The notes beneath the pieces were generated by a model. The model was not told where the DNA came from. It worked only from the letters and a program-made list of their open reading frames with translations, and ran no database searches. A stretch of 64,000 nt of DNA. It comes from Acinetobacter sp. ANC 3929 (GTDB taxonomy: Bacteria; Pseudomonadota; Gammaproteobacteria; Pseudomonadales; Moraxellaceae). Where the stretch lies: NCBI RefSeq assembly GCF_000369405.1, contig NZ_KB849998.1, positions 180,579-244,578 on the forward strand, read 5' to 3'. Position 1 is the stretch's first letter; every line of letters starts with the position of its first letter. Both the position numbers and the translations under genes were made by a program. This document shows, piece by piece, positions 1 to 8,618 of the stretch.

Positions 1-2432
1 CTAGGACCACCCGCAATGCTTAGACCATCATTGTTGATGGTGGTATCACCTGCCTTAACACTGTTCACATTCAGGTCTTTGGCAAGTTCAATTGCGACTT
101 TTCCGTCTTGGACCTTGGTGCTGATGTTCTCATCTGCACCTACAACATCAACCGCTTCACCCAGTTTCTTCTGAACAGTGGTGCCATCTTGCGCGGTTAA
201 GCCAAAGCCTTTGTCTGTTAAGTCCTGCCCTGCTTTATCTAATTGGCCTTTGTTCACCGCATCACTGGCTTCAGTTCCGTCTGCAACGTTCTTGACTTTA
301 TTGCCAGCCGCATCGATACCTGATTTAGTGACACTTGGACCACCAACAATGCTCATACCATCATTGTTGATCACGGTATCACCTGCAGTGACGCTATCCA
401 CTTTCAAGTCACGGTTCAGGCTGTACTTAATGTCGTTGCCTTCTTTGGTTACTTGTAAGTTTTCTTCGCCATCTGCTGTACCAATATCAACTGTATCACC
501 TGCTTTCACAGCGCCAGCATTTTCTCCATTACTTTGTAGTGTCCAGCCTTTATCCAATGCTGTAATCGCATCACCGACATTGTTCACGGTATTGCCATTT
601 ACATTGTAGTTTGGGGCAGTCACAGCACCTGTTGCAGGATCATAGCTTGAACCTCCACCCAAAGCATCCGCTGTACTTTCACCCAGTTGGTCAACGCCAT
701 CCTGAACATTTTTTAATTGGCGGACGTTGACGGCATCTGTATCGGCTGCACCATCTGATAAGTTCTGGATACGTCTTTCATTGCCTGCTGTACCGACTGA
801 TACCACAGAAGCGGGGGCTGCTGTGCCTGTTCGATACGCTGCGCCTGTTGCAGTACTGGTTTGGCTCCCTGCACCTAATGCAACATCTTCGGCATTGGTT
901 GCTACCGCATTCGAACCCAGTGCAATGCCTCTTGATGCCTGTGCATTGGCTGCATCACCGAGTGCAATCGCACCTGCCGCCGCAGCAGTGGATCGATTCC
1001 CCAGTGCAACTGATCCCTGACCAATGGCTTTGTTTTCATTACCCAATGCAACTGCACCATCTGCAGCAGTTGAAGCTGCATCATTACCCGCAGCAGTATT
1101 ATTACGGCCCACCGCAACTGCACCATTACCATTGGCATTGTTGGGATCACCAATCGCAACCGCACCATCGCCTGCTGCTTTTTGATCACGTCCTATTGCA
1201 ACCGCACCTCCATCCGCTGTGCCTGCATTGGCTGTGGTGGTCCCTGAACCCATTGCAACGTTCTGGCCTGTACTTCCTGTGGTAACCCCATTACCAACGG
1301 CAATGTTATTGCTTCCTCCACTGGCAGTAGCGGCATTACGACCCAGTGCAATATCGTTATCACCTTGTGCTTGCGAGTTGTCTCCAACAGAAACTGAGGA
1401 TGCACCTTGAGCATTGGCTTGGTTTCCATATGCTGCTGAATTATTGCCTGTGGCTTTGGCCTGACGTCCAACAGCTGTCGTTTGATTACCTGCTGCTTTT
1501 GCACCAGTACCTACAGCCACTGAGTCAGCCCCATCGGCATTGGCGGCAGTTGCAGGATCATATTGAGCAGGACCTCCTGCATCCGAACCTGTACTACTAC
1601 CAATCGCAATACCTCGTATTCCCGTGGTCGTAGCCGAATGGCCCAGCGATATAGCACCTGTCGCACCTTGAGCGACCGTAGCAGCATTCCCTTGTGCAAT
1701 AGAAAAATCAGCATCCGCCCAACTTAGTCGCCCCATAGCAATAGACGTACTACCACGTGAACGGTTATTTACACCGATAACAACATTAGAGTTACTGGTC
1801 GAGACGTCGTTACCCACCCCAATAGCAGTGTTATAACCAGCCCCACCAACAAGATTTCCCTGACCAACGCCTATATTATGAAAACCATTTCCCTCTGAAA
1901 TATTACTTGTACCAACTAGCGTTGCACCAGCCAAAGAATTTCTTACAATATTATCTTTACCAACTGTAGTTGCAGAACCCAAAACTTGTGCTTGCCCAGT
2001 TGGATAATTATTGTTTCCAGAGCCTCTCCGATTGAATAAAGCCTGTCCTCTAGTCGCATCGACTCCGCTAATATTATTTCCACAGCCTACCGCTAATCCA
2101 CTGTTACCATTAACTGAAGCTTGACCACCGCTGCCACACTGTTGAGCCGTTGGTGAAATCGCCATACTGCTACCGTTACTATTACTAACAGCTCCACCAC
2201 CTGTATTCACTTCGGCAAAAACACTACCACTAAAAAAAGCGGAGCTAATCGTCAGTGCAATTAAGGTCGGTTTAAGTTGAGATTGTTTAGATATCTCACC
2301 ACAGGAGACAGCTGTTTTAATTGATGTATTTGTTGTTACATTCCGTTTTTTGGTTACGCCACGCGCATTTTCTGAAACGACAGTCCATAGACTTAAGCTT
2401 TTGTTCCAGACCAATCTGTATATTTTATTCAT
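1..2432 (-). CDS. Trimeric autotransporter adhesin (YadA/Ata-like), partial, C-terminus outside window
   Basis: The frame is open from ATG at 2432 to the window edge, about 810 codons with no stop found. The first ~70 residues form an extended signal peptide: MNKIYRLVWNKSL, then a basic stretch, then a hydrophobic core ending SGSVFA. A long head follows with many 14-residue YadA-type repeats (patterns such as AIGxxAxAxGxxSxAxG). From about codon 560 toward the edge come neck/stalk modules with NVRQLKNV and AVNKGQLD motifs. The beta-barrel anchor is not in the window. Proteins of this class are outer-membrane trimers that bind host matrix or surfaces and drive biofilm. No clear Shine-Dalgarno precedes the start. 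An AraC-type regulator diverges from it 264 bp away and could control it (inference). The family call is firm; the ligand is unknown. Confidence 0.93.
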   Translation of the reverse strand, partial: MNKIYRLVWNKSLSLWTVVSENARGVTKKRNVTTNTSIKTAVSCGEISKQSQLKPTLIALTISSAFFSGSVFAEVNTGGGAVSNSNGSSMAISPTAQQCGSGGQASVNGNSGLAVGCGNNISGVDATRGQALFNRRGSGNNNYPTGQAQVLGSATTVGKDNIVRNSLAGATLVGTSNISEGNGFHNIGVGQGNLVGGAGYNTAIGVGNDVSTSNSNVVIGVNNRSRGSTSIAMGRLSWADADFSIAQGNAATVAQGATGAISLGHSATTTGIRGIAIGSSTGSDAGGPAQYDPATAANADGADSVAVGTGAKAAGNQTTAVGRQAKATGNNSAAYGNQANAQGASSVSVGDNSQAQGDNDIALGRNAATASGGSNNIAVGNGVTTGSTGQNVAMGSGTTTANAGTADGGAVAIGRDQKAAGDGAVAIGDPNNANGNGAVAVGRNNTAAGNDAASTAADGAVALGNENKAIGQGSVALGNRSTAAAAGAIALGDAANAQASRGIALGSNAVATNAEDVALGAGSQTSTATGAAYRTGTAAPASVVSVGTAGNERRIQNLSDGAADTDAVNVRQLKNVQDGVDQLGESTADALGGGSSYDPATGAVTAPNYNVNGNTVNNVGDAITALDKGWTLQSNGENAGAVKAGDTVDIGTADGEENLQVTKEGNDIKYSLNRDLKVDSVTAGDTVINNDGMSIVGGPSVTKSGIDAAGNKVKNVADGTEASDAVNKGQLDKAGQDLTDKGFGLTAQDGTTVQKKLGEAVDVVGADENISTKVQDGKVAIELAKDLNVNSVKAGDTTINNDGLSIAGGP
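4..390 (-). repeat. Stalk module repeat of the trimeric autotransporter, 333-nt period
   Basis: Two related blocks, at about 4-57 and 337-390, encode the same module read on the minus strand (AGDTxINNDGxSIxGGPS). The conserved GGACCACC starts at 4 and at 337, a spacing of 333 nt or 111 codons, so the unit is in frame. Divergence between copies suggests an old duplication. More copies may lie beyond the left edge. Confidence 0.75.
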
Positions 2433-2696
2433 GAAATAAGTGCCTATAAAAAGGATTTAAGCACCTATAAAACTAAGCAAATAAAGTCGCTATACACTTA
2501 ACAATTAAGACTAACTTTTAACAATTAGATCACTTTTTATCAAAAATCCATTGATTATTCCTCTAAAGAATACTAATAAACACTTATATCCAAAATTTTT
2601 AACAAAACAGGACTTTTAGCGAAGAATACTTAAAAATATATTTAGCTGCTGTATAACTGCTTTTAGATTAACATTTTATTTTTTGTCACGGAAAGC

Positions 2697-3779
2697 ATGA
2701 AAAAACAACCACTTAGCATTTATAATGATTATCTAAAAATACTCGTAGATACAGCCACGACATTTGGAATTCCCAAAGGTGAAATCATTCGATATTGTCA
2801 GATTCCCTTATCTTTGCTAACGGATAACAACAACAATGATCGGATTTTTTTTGACCAATGGATTGATATTGTCACTCGGTTATTAGAGCTGATTCCAAAT
2901 AAGGGACTTGGCTATCAATTTGGCTTAAATTGTAAATTGACTGTACACGGCGCACTTGGGTTTGTGCTCATTAGTAACAGCACTATCGGTAGAGTCTTAA
3001 TTGACATGCAAAAATATTATAGTATGCGTGTCCATAAAATGGATTTATCCATTCTAAATAAAAACAATAAGATTATCCTTCGACTTAATCCACTGTATCA
3101 ATTGCCCGCACATCTCAATGAAAGTAAAAAAAATATTGTCAATAAGTTCTTTCTTGAGAGTGCCCTGATTGATATTACAACCAATTTACAAATGATCACC
3201 AATTATAATCTTACTGGCGTCAATATTAATGTCGCTTGGGAACAAGAAGATTATCATTTGCTTTATGAAAAACGCCTCCCTATTATTCACTTTAACCAAG
3301 ATCATAATCAAATTAGTTTCGACCTCAAGTGCTTAGATCTTCCTTTAACCTTTAGCTCTACAACAGCCTATGTACTTGCAATGGAGTTAGTCAACAAAGA
3401 ATATCTTTTTTACCAAGATCAAGACAATAAAATCATTTTAAAGGTAAATCAACAGCTTAAATTCACTCCTGGTGTTGGCTTTCCAAGTTTGATTGATGTT
3501 GCCAGTAAATTAAAAATCTCTGAAAGAACTTTAAAAAGAGAGCTAGCCAATGCGAATACAACGTTCTCTTCATTACTGCAATCCAAAAAATTTGAACTTG
3601 CAAAAAAACTGATCGACTCCAATCGAAATATTCAAGAAATATCTGACCTGCTCGGTTATAGCCATATAAGCGCTTTTTCAAGAGCTTTTTTTGGCTGGAC
3701 GGGGAAGAAACCAAGTGAATATATTCGAGAACAAAGAATATCAATAAAAAACTATTATCTTAAAAAGACTAAATATTAG
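2697..3779 (+). CDS. AraC family transcriptional regulator with N-terminal arabinose-binding-like domain
   Basis: This is a 360-residue protein. Residues ~20-210 resemble the AraC-type ligand-sensing region found in OruR/ArgR-like regulators. Residues ~255-350 form the double helix-turn-helix, with SLIDVASKLKISERTLKREL in the first helix pair and IQEISDLLGYSHISAFSRAF in the second, ending in GKKPSEYI. The ATG at 2697 follows a GGAA Shine-Dalgarno-like sequence. It diverges from the trimeric autotransporter gene, so control of that adhesin is a reasonable guess but not shown. Family members often regulate amino-acid or lipid catabolism. No ligand can be inferred from the sequence. Confidence 0.88.
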   Translation: MKKQPLSIYNDYLKILVDTATTFGIPKGEIIRYCQIPLSLLTDNNNNDRIFFDQWIDIVTRLLELIPNKGLGYQFGLNCKLTVHGALGFVLISNSTIGRVLIDMQKYYSMRVHKMDLSILNKNNKIILRLNPLYQLPAHLNESKKNIVNKFFLESALIDITTNLQMITNYNLTGVNINVAWEQEDYHLLYEKRLPIIHFNQDHNQISFDLKCLDLPLTFSSTTAYVLAMELVNKEYLFYQDQDNKIILKVNQQLKFTPGVGFPSLIDVASKLKISERTLKRELANANTTFSSLLQSKKFELAKKLIDSNRNIQEISDLLGYSHISAFSRAFFGWTGKKPSEYIREQRISIKNYYLKKTKY

Positions 3780-3893
3780 ATTTTAATAGCACCACAAAAC
3801 ATTAAGAACCTTAATTATTTACATTTAATGCATTTTAAACAAAAAACATTCCATTATTTAAAAAACAGAGATACATTATAAAAAAGCTTTCCC

Positions 3894-3936
3894 CCTCAGT
3901 TGCTGATACCCCGATTAGGCAACTGAGGCTTTTTAT
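3894..3936 (+). terminator. Rho-independent terminator between AraC regulator and acr3
   Basis: A 10-bp perfect stem (CCTCAGTTGC at 3894-3903 with GCAACTGAGG at 3919-3928) is followed by a T-rich run. An A-run on the left side gives a U-tract on the other strand too, so it probably serves both convergent genes. Confidence 0.85.
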
Positions 3937-3987
3937 TTTATATATTATGCAATCTTTTATTCTATTAAATAATTACTTTCCTATATT

Positions 3988-5013
3988 TTAAAAATACTTT
4001 TTCCTTAACCATAACGACACACTTACCAAGGCAATTAATACAGGTACCTCAACCAAAGGCCCAATCACTGTGGTAAAGGCCACAGGCGAAGCTAAACCAA
4101 AAGTTGCAATTGCGACTGCCAATGCGAGTTCAAAATTGTTGCCTGCCGCAGTAAAAGAGATGGCCGTGGTTTTAGCATAATCATTTCCCATCCATTTGCT
4201 CATAAAAAAGCTTATAAAGAACATCACAACAAAATAGATGGTCAGTGGTATCGCAATACCTATCACATCTAAAGGTAGGCTGACGACATCTCCCCCTTTT
4301 AGACTAAACATCGCCACAATCGTAAACAGTAGTGCAAGCAGACTTAATGGGCTGATCTTCGGTAGAAAAATTTTGTTATACCAATCCAGACCTTTGGCTT
4401 TTACTAACACCAGACGGGTCATAAAACCCAAAAAAAATGGAAGACCTAAATACACCAAGACCGCATGTGTAATGGTCCAAAAATCAACATGGATCACTTG
4501 TCCAGCAACGCCAAAATACGGTGGTAAATAAGTCAAAAATAGCCAAGCATAACTACTAAAAAATAGAATCTGGAAAATACTGTTAAATGCCACCAGTGCA
4601 GCAACATATTGGTTATCACCACAAGCTAAACCATTCCAGACCAATACCATAGCAATACAACGTGCTAAGCCTATCAAGATCAGTCCAGTCATATATTCTG
4701 GGTAGCTGTGCAGAAAAAGAATTGCCAGTGCAAACATTAAAACTGGCGCAATCACCCAGTTTTGCACCAGTGATAAAGCCAAGGTTTTTTTGTCTTTGAA
4801 TACTTGTGGCAATACAGCATAGTCCACTTTAGCTAAAGGTGGATACATCATCAAAATCAAACCGATCGCAATTGGAATATTAACGGAGTCAATACTCATT
4901 TCATTTAGCGTGGCTGAAGCTTGCGGGAGAAAAGTAGCAATCGCAATGCCCAAAGCCATGGCAATAAATATCCACAGAGTTAAGTTACGATCTAAAAAAG
5001 ATAAAGTTTTCAT
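3988..5013 (-). CDS. acr3: Arsenite efflux transporter, ACR3 family
   Basis: This 341-residue inner-membrane protein has about ten hydrophobic segments. ACR3 carriers export arsenite using the proton gradient. The family's functional cysteine is visible in [14 protein letters not shown] and the conserved glutamate in the [10 protein letters not shown] segment. Length is close to the usual bacterial ACR3. It is the last gene of the minus-strand cluster arsC-arsR-acr3 and starts 5 nt after the arsR stop, so co-transcription is very likely. It is unrelated in sequence to the ArsB type of pump. No arsH or second arsC is nearby. Confidence 0.93.
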   Translation of the reverse strand: MKTLSFLDRNLTLWIFIAMALGIAIATFLPQASATLNEMSIDSVNIPIAIGLILMMYPPLAKVDYAVLPQVFKDKKTLALSLVQNWVIAPVLMFALAILFLHSYPEYMTGLILIGLARCIAMVLVWNGLACGDNQYVAALVAFNSIFQILFFSSYAWLFLTYLPPYFGVAGQVIHVDFWTITHAVLVYLGLPFFLGFMTRLVLVKAKGLDWYNKIFLPKISPLSLLALLFTIVAMFSLKGGDVVSLPLDVIGIAIPLTIYFVVMFFISFFMSKWMGNDYAKTTAISFTAAGNNFELALAVAIATFGLASPVAFTTVIGPLVEVPVLIALVSVSLWLRKKYF

Positions 5014-5018
5014 ACATT

Positions 5019-5339
5019 TTATTCACAACAACTTTTTATTACACGGCTTTGTAGCATTGGAAATACCGCCGAGTTTTGAGCATTCAACACCGCTAAAATC
5101 TCAGCACACCATGTAGGTAATTGGTCAGCAATACGGTAATAGACCCATTGCCCTTGACGGCGATCCTGCAATAATCCTGAAGTGCGCAACAAAGCTAAAT
5201 GTCGAGAAATTTTTGGCTGACTTAACTGAAGTTTTTCGGTCAAATCACAGACACACAACTCCTGATGCTCTGTAACCAGCATGACAATATTCAGCCTTGT
5301 TTCATCAGATAAGCATTTAAAAAACTCAACAGCGTCCAT
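5019..5339 (-). CDS. arsR: ArsR-type arsenic-responsive repressor
   Basis: This is a 106-residue winged-helix repressor that leaves DNA when arsenite binds. Residues ~5-90 form the HTH domain. ELCVCDL contains the Cys-x-Cys pair typical of the arsenic-sensing site, followed by recognition-helix sequence [15 protein letters not shown]. The protein ends SCCE, a possible further thiol site. I chose the ATG at 5339 over the upstream in-frame ATG at 5366 because AAGGGGGAGAAG, a very strong ribosome binding site, lies just before 5339. It sits between arsC and acr3 rather than first in the operon. Confidence 0.92.
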   Translation of the reverse strand: MDAVEFFKCLSDETRLNIVMLVTEHQELCVCDLTEKLQLSQPKISRHLALLRTSGLLQDRRQGQWVYYRIADQLPTWCAEILAVLNAQNSAVFPMLQSRVIKSCCE

Positions 5340-5380
5340 CGCTCTTCTCCCCCTTGAATCGTTCATATCACAACGAGTAT

Positions 5381-5806
5381 TTACTGAATTCGCTGACCAT
5401 TTTGATCTATAACGTGTTCGCCATCTTCTTTGCTAAAAGCACCTTTTTGAGGAACAGGAAGAATATCAAGCACAACTTCTGAGGGTCGACAAAGACGTGT
5501 ACCCAATTCAGTCACTACAAAAGGACGATTGATGAGGATTGGATATTTGAGCATAAAGGCAATGAGCTGCTGCTCTGACCAATCTTCACGCTCTAATTGC
5601 AAATCATGATAAGGGTCAACATTACTGCGAATTGCTTCCCTCACAGTTAAATTGGCATCCCGAATCAATCGGATCAACTCATCATGCATTGGTGGAGTAA
5701 CAAGGTATTCAACAATGGTCGGTTCGAAACCTGTATTTCGAATTAAAGCCAACGTATTTCTGGAAGTACCACAAGCAGGATTGTGATAGATGATGATGTC
5801 AGTCAT
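5381..5806 (-). CDS. arsC: Arsenate reductase, glutaredoxin-dependent type
   Basis: This 141-residue cytosolic enzyme reduces arsenate to arsenite for export by the ACR3 pump. The catalytic cysteine is in YHNPACGTSRN near the N-terminus. The conserved arginines are in NRPFVV and GTRLCRP. I chose the ATG at 5806 (MTDIIIYHNP), the normal family start. The longer open frame from 5872 adds 22 residues with no family match. It is the first gene of the cluster; 41 nt separate it from arsR. The AT-rich repeats just upstream (5839-5880) are the likely site of operon control. Confidence 0.93.
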   Translation of the reverse strand: MTDIIIYHNPACGTSRNTLALIRNTGFEPTIVEYLVTPPMHDELIRLIRDANLTVREAIRSNVDPYHDLQLEREDWSEQQLIAFMLKYPILINRPFVVTELGTRLCRPSEVVLDILPVPQKGAFSKEDGEHVIDQNGQRIQ

Positions 5807-5838
5807 AAGGTGCTGATCTGATAAATTGAATAAAGCCA

Positions 5839-5880
5839 ATATATATGATTTCCCATATATATGTAAATCCATATATTTAA
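5839..5880 (-). promoter_or_regulatory. Candidate ArsR operator: three phased ATATAT blocks upstream of arsC
   Basis: Three ATATAT-type blocks lie at 5839-5847, 5854-5863 and 5870-5879, about 16 bp apart. The middle one, CATATATATG, is a perfect palindrome. The position 30-75 bp upstream of the arsC start fits an operator for the ArsR encoded in the operon. The assignment is inference from position and symmetry. Confidence 0.45.
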
Positions 5881-5995
5881 ATCCAATAACACACCTTAAA
5901 ATATATGTTTAAAATTAGATAGATATGATTTTATAAGTTCTTAATTATTGTGCGCCTAAGACTACTTTTATATTTCAAACCGATCAAAGTGCTTA

Positions 5996-6223
5996 CTAGA
6001 ATGTGCTAAATCGTTCTAATTCATCAATCAGTTGTTTCTTTAGCTCATCATCATAAAGCTTGAATTTGAGTGTTTGGGTATAATTTTCAACAAAGATTAG
6101 ACGACTAAACTCACTGTTCACTAGACCTTTAGCAACTAAGAATCCCTGATAGGCCGAAAGCAAGACATTCAATCGATGATTCAGCGGTTTTTGATCTCGT
6201 ATTGTGAGCACTTTATTCTGCAT
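5996..6223 (-). CDS. Small protein of unknown function (75 aa)
   Basis: I do not recognise this gene. The ATG at 6223 (MQNKVLTIRDQKP) is preceded by GAGGAG at a good distance, which argues strongly for real translation. The open frame extends further upstream to 6382, but that extension is low-complexity and unlike a protein. The product is soluble, charged and mainly helical by composition, ending KKQLIDELERFSTF. It diverges from the other unknown small gene at 6460. There is no signal peptide or metal-binding motif. Confidence 0.65.
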   Translation of the reverse strand: MQNKVLTIRDQKPLNHRLNVLLSAYQGFLVAKGLVNSEFSRLIFVENYTQTLKFKLYDDELKKQLIDELERFSTF

Positions 6224-6459
6224 ATAAACAACTCCTCGATATTTTAAGCTTCCCCCTTTCATTGAAAATGATATAAAGTTCTTTGGATAAGTATTTTTCA
6301 ATTTTTGTTGTTGCAATTTTATTATATAAATCACGATAATGTTTTTAGATGACGTTTTTATGACAGTTCTAACTTTCAGCAAAAATCAATGAACATCAGC
6401 TAGATAAGTTTTCCCTTATAGACTATGCTGCATAAGCCACTTAAAAGCGAAATATAGCA

Positions 6460-6693
6460 ATGAGCGATACATGTCTTTTAACTGAATTAAATCTCATGAT
6501 TAATTATTATGTTACGAGAAATGGCTATCGACCGACTCGAATTATTCTAGGTTATAAAACCTATGGCGCACTCATGCAAGATCAGGGGTTTGCCGATGAA
6601 GTCTTAAACTCAGCTCTTGATCCAAATAAACGTAAATATAAGAAACTTAAGATTAAAGTCACTAAAGATGATCATCAAATTGAGCTTGAATAA
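6460..6693 (+). CDS. Small protein of unknown function (77 aa)
   Basis: I do not recognise this gene. It encodes a 77-residue soluble protein with a tyrosine-rich first half (YYVTRNGYRPTRIILGYKTY) and a lysine-rich tail. The sequence is well-composed rather than low-complexity, and the frame stays open over its whole length, so it is probably real. The ATG at 6460 has only a weak Shine-Dalgarno. It lies 237 bp from a divergent small gene and just upstream of an acetyltransferase gene on the same strand. Confidence 0.55.
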   Translation: MSDTCLLTELNLMINYYVTRNGYRPTRIILGYKTYGALMQDQGFADEVLNSALDPNKRKYKKLKIKVTKDDHQIELE

Positions 6694-6808
6694 GCCGTAT
6701 CTTCCCTTACACCATCATATCGACAGCTTCATCAAATACTCACTATAGAAATTGCTGCTGAAATACTACAAAATTGACCATGTTAAAGATCATCATCCAA
6801 ATGAATAC

Positions 6809-7270
6809 ATGATTATAAAAGCGACCCAACAAGACCATTCGACCTTATTGGAAATATGGGAAAAATCGGTGAGAGCCACACATGACTTTTTACCGGAAGC
6901 CATGATTCATCAATTGAAACCATTGATCATGAATGAATATTTTCATCATGTTCAGTTGAATAAATACATGATTGATCAACAGATTGTAGGGTTTCTAGGT
7001 ACTAGTGATGACAATATTGAAATGTTATTCATTCTGCCAGAATATCGTAGATCTGGAATTGGTCAGGCCTTAGTAAATTTTGCAATTCAACAACTTCATG
7101 TTTATAAAGTTGATGTGAATGAGCAAAATATTCAAGCGGTTAACTTTTATAAGAAAATTGGATTTCAAACTATTGGTCGTTCTGAGCTAGATGGCCAAGG
7201 TAATCCTTATCCACTTTTACATTTACATACCACACCAACGAAGGAAGAAAATCAATCCTCCTCTCTATAA
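6809..7270 (+). CDS. GNAT family N-acetyltransferase, YjaB-like
   Basis: This 153-residue acetyl-CoA-dependent acetyltransferase closely resembles E. coli YjaB in its motifs: VRATHDFLP near the start, LFILPEYRRSGIGQALV for the acetyl-CoA loop (R/Q-x-x-G-x-G/A), VNEQNIQAVNFYKKIGF, and the C-terminal GRSELDGQGNPYPLLHL. The frame opens at 6752, but I prefer the ATG at 6809 (MIIKATQQDHS), where family similarity begins. No strong ribosome binding site marks either start. The substrate is unknown. The preceding 115 bp may carry its promoter. Confidence 0.85.
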   Translation: MIIKATQQDHSTLLEIWEKSVRATHDFLPEAMIHQLKPLIMNEYFHHVQLNKYMIDQQIVGFLGTSDDNIEMLFILPEYRRSGIGQALVNFAIQQLHVYKVDVNEQNIQAVNFYKKIGFQTIGRSELDGQGNPYPLLHLHTTPTKEENQSSSL

Positions 7271-7414
7271 AGTATTCCTTTACTGATTTTTAATGCATGT
7301 TTTAGCCGAATTGATCATTTTGGAAGAGAAGTTCAGCAAATGAGTCACTGAGCAAAATTATTTTTTCTTCTAATATGCGGCTATTGAATAGCAACCTTAG
7401 AGTTTTAGGTTCAC

Positions 7415-8557
7415 ATGACTCAATTGCCAAAAGTTAAACGTGGTTTTCTTAACTCGAAAACTGCGAAAAAAATACTCAATAGTCGCAACGGACTTCAAGC
7501 ACGACATATCCTCTCGAATGCGACAGATCGTATTTTGCGAGGACAACAACTTGCGCTTTCTGGACGAACACCTTTTGATATTGTTTACCAACGTGAAATT
7601 ATCAGCCTACGTCATTACACAACAACGGATACCGCAACAAAACACCGTATTCCTTTAGTCATTGTGCCACCTTTAGCAGCGAATATGCTGATTTATGATT
7701 TATTTCCAAACCGCAGTCTGATTCGTTATTTTTTAGCGCAAGGTTTTGATGTGTATCTGATTGACTGGGGTACACCAAGCCTACGCCAAGCCAAATATAA
7801 TCTGGGCACGTATGTAAAAACCTTTATGCCTGACTTTATCGAAAAAATTCGTGAGCATAGTGGTCAACAACAACTTTCGCTTTATGGCTGGAGCTTAGGT
7901 GGCGTACTGTCACTGTGCTATACCGCCTTATTTAAAGATAAAAATATCCAAAATCTGATGATTTTGGCATCACCAATCAATACCCATAAATCAGGTTATA
8001 TGGGTAAGTTTTACCAAAGCCTTACGGCTCCTGCACAATGGATTCGTAGTAATACTAAATTCCGTATTCATCAAGTGCCAAGCCGCGTATTCCATATTCA
8101 TGGATGGCAAAATACCTTGGGGTTTAAATTGACTGATCCTATTGGTAACTTTAAAAATTACTGGGCATTGTTAAGAAACCTAAATGACCGCCAGTTTGTA
8201 ATTAACCATGCGACCTCAAGCTCTTTTGTAGACAATATGCTGGCTTATCCAGGTGGTGTAATGCGCGATATTATTCTTCGCTTCTGGATCGACAATGAAC
8301 TATCTACAGGTTCAGTTCAATTTGGCGAGCAAAGTGCAAATTTAAAAGACATCGATTGTTCGATGCTTGTCGTGGGTGGGAGTACTGATATTATCGTCAC
8401 GGCTGAAGCCGTTCGACCACTGATGGATCTCGTCAGCAGTCATGACAAGCAATTTGAAATTGTTCCTGGCGGTCATATGGGCTTAGTGGCAGGTAATCAG
8501 GCACCTCAGTCTGTTTGGCCCGTAGTTACACAATGGTTAGCACAACGCTCGCAATAA
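7415..8557 (+). CDS. PhaC-like alpha/beta hydrolase with serine nucleophile
   Basis: This is a 380-residue protein with the PHA synthase-like alpha/beta fold. IPLVIVPPLAANMLIYDLFP and VYLIDWGTP are typical of PhaC proteins. The nucleophile elbow is GWSLGG with Ser at residue 160, where true PHA synthases carry cysteine (G-x-C-x-G-G). The acid is probably in GGSTDIIV and the histidine in GGHMGL. At 380 residues it is near the short class III PhaC length. Without cysteine, polymerase activity is doubtful and hydrolase or acyl-transfer activity is more likely (inference). It is a single gene; no phaA, phaB or phasin gene is nearby. A terminator follows. Confidence 0.82.
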   Translation: MTQLPKVKRGFLNSKTAKKILNSRNGLQARHILSNATDRILRGQQLALSGRTPFDIVYQREIISLRHYTTTDTATKHRIPLVIVPPLAANMLIYDLFPNRSLIRYFLAQGFDVYLIDWGTPSLRQAKYNLGTYVKTFMPDFIEKIREHSGQQQLSLYGWSLGGVLSLCYTALFKDKNIQNLMILASPINTHKSGYMGKFYQSLTAPAQWIRSNTKFRIHQVPSRVFHIHGWQNTLGFKLTDPIGNFKNYWALLRNLNDRQFVINHATSSSFVDNMLAYPGGVMRDIILRFWIDNELSTGSVQFGEQSANLKDIDCSMLVVGGSTDIIVTAEAVRPLMDLVSSHDKQFEIVPGGHMGLVAGNQAPQSVWPVVTQWLAQRSQ

Positions 8558-8568
8558 TTAGCTCAATA

Positions 8569-8605
8569 AAAAGGCTGTCCATTTCGTAAAAGACAGCCTT
8601 TTTTC
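8569..8605. terminator. Bidirectional terminator between PhaC-like gene and MHYT-GGDEF-EAL gene
   Basis: A 9-bp stem (AAGGCTGTC at 8571-8579, GACAGCCTT at 8592-8600) is flanked by A- and T-runs, between two convergent genes. Confidence 0.88.
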
Positions 8606-8618
8606 AATCATTCATTAA

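Noticed and set aside
4..390. Direct repeat that might suggest a CRISPR or mobile element
   Set aside because: The 333-nt spacing is a whole number of codons in the adhesin frame and encodes a stalk module, so it is a protein repeat.
848..1714. Long open frames on both strands within the first 2.4 kb
   Set aside because: They are shadows of the repeated adhesin coding sequence. The real frame is the minus-strand one from 2432, which carries the signal peptide and repeat motifs.
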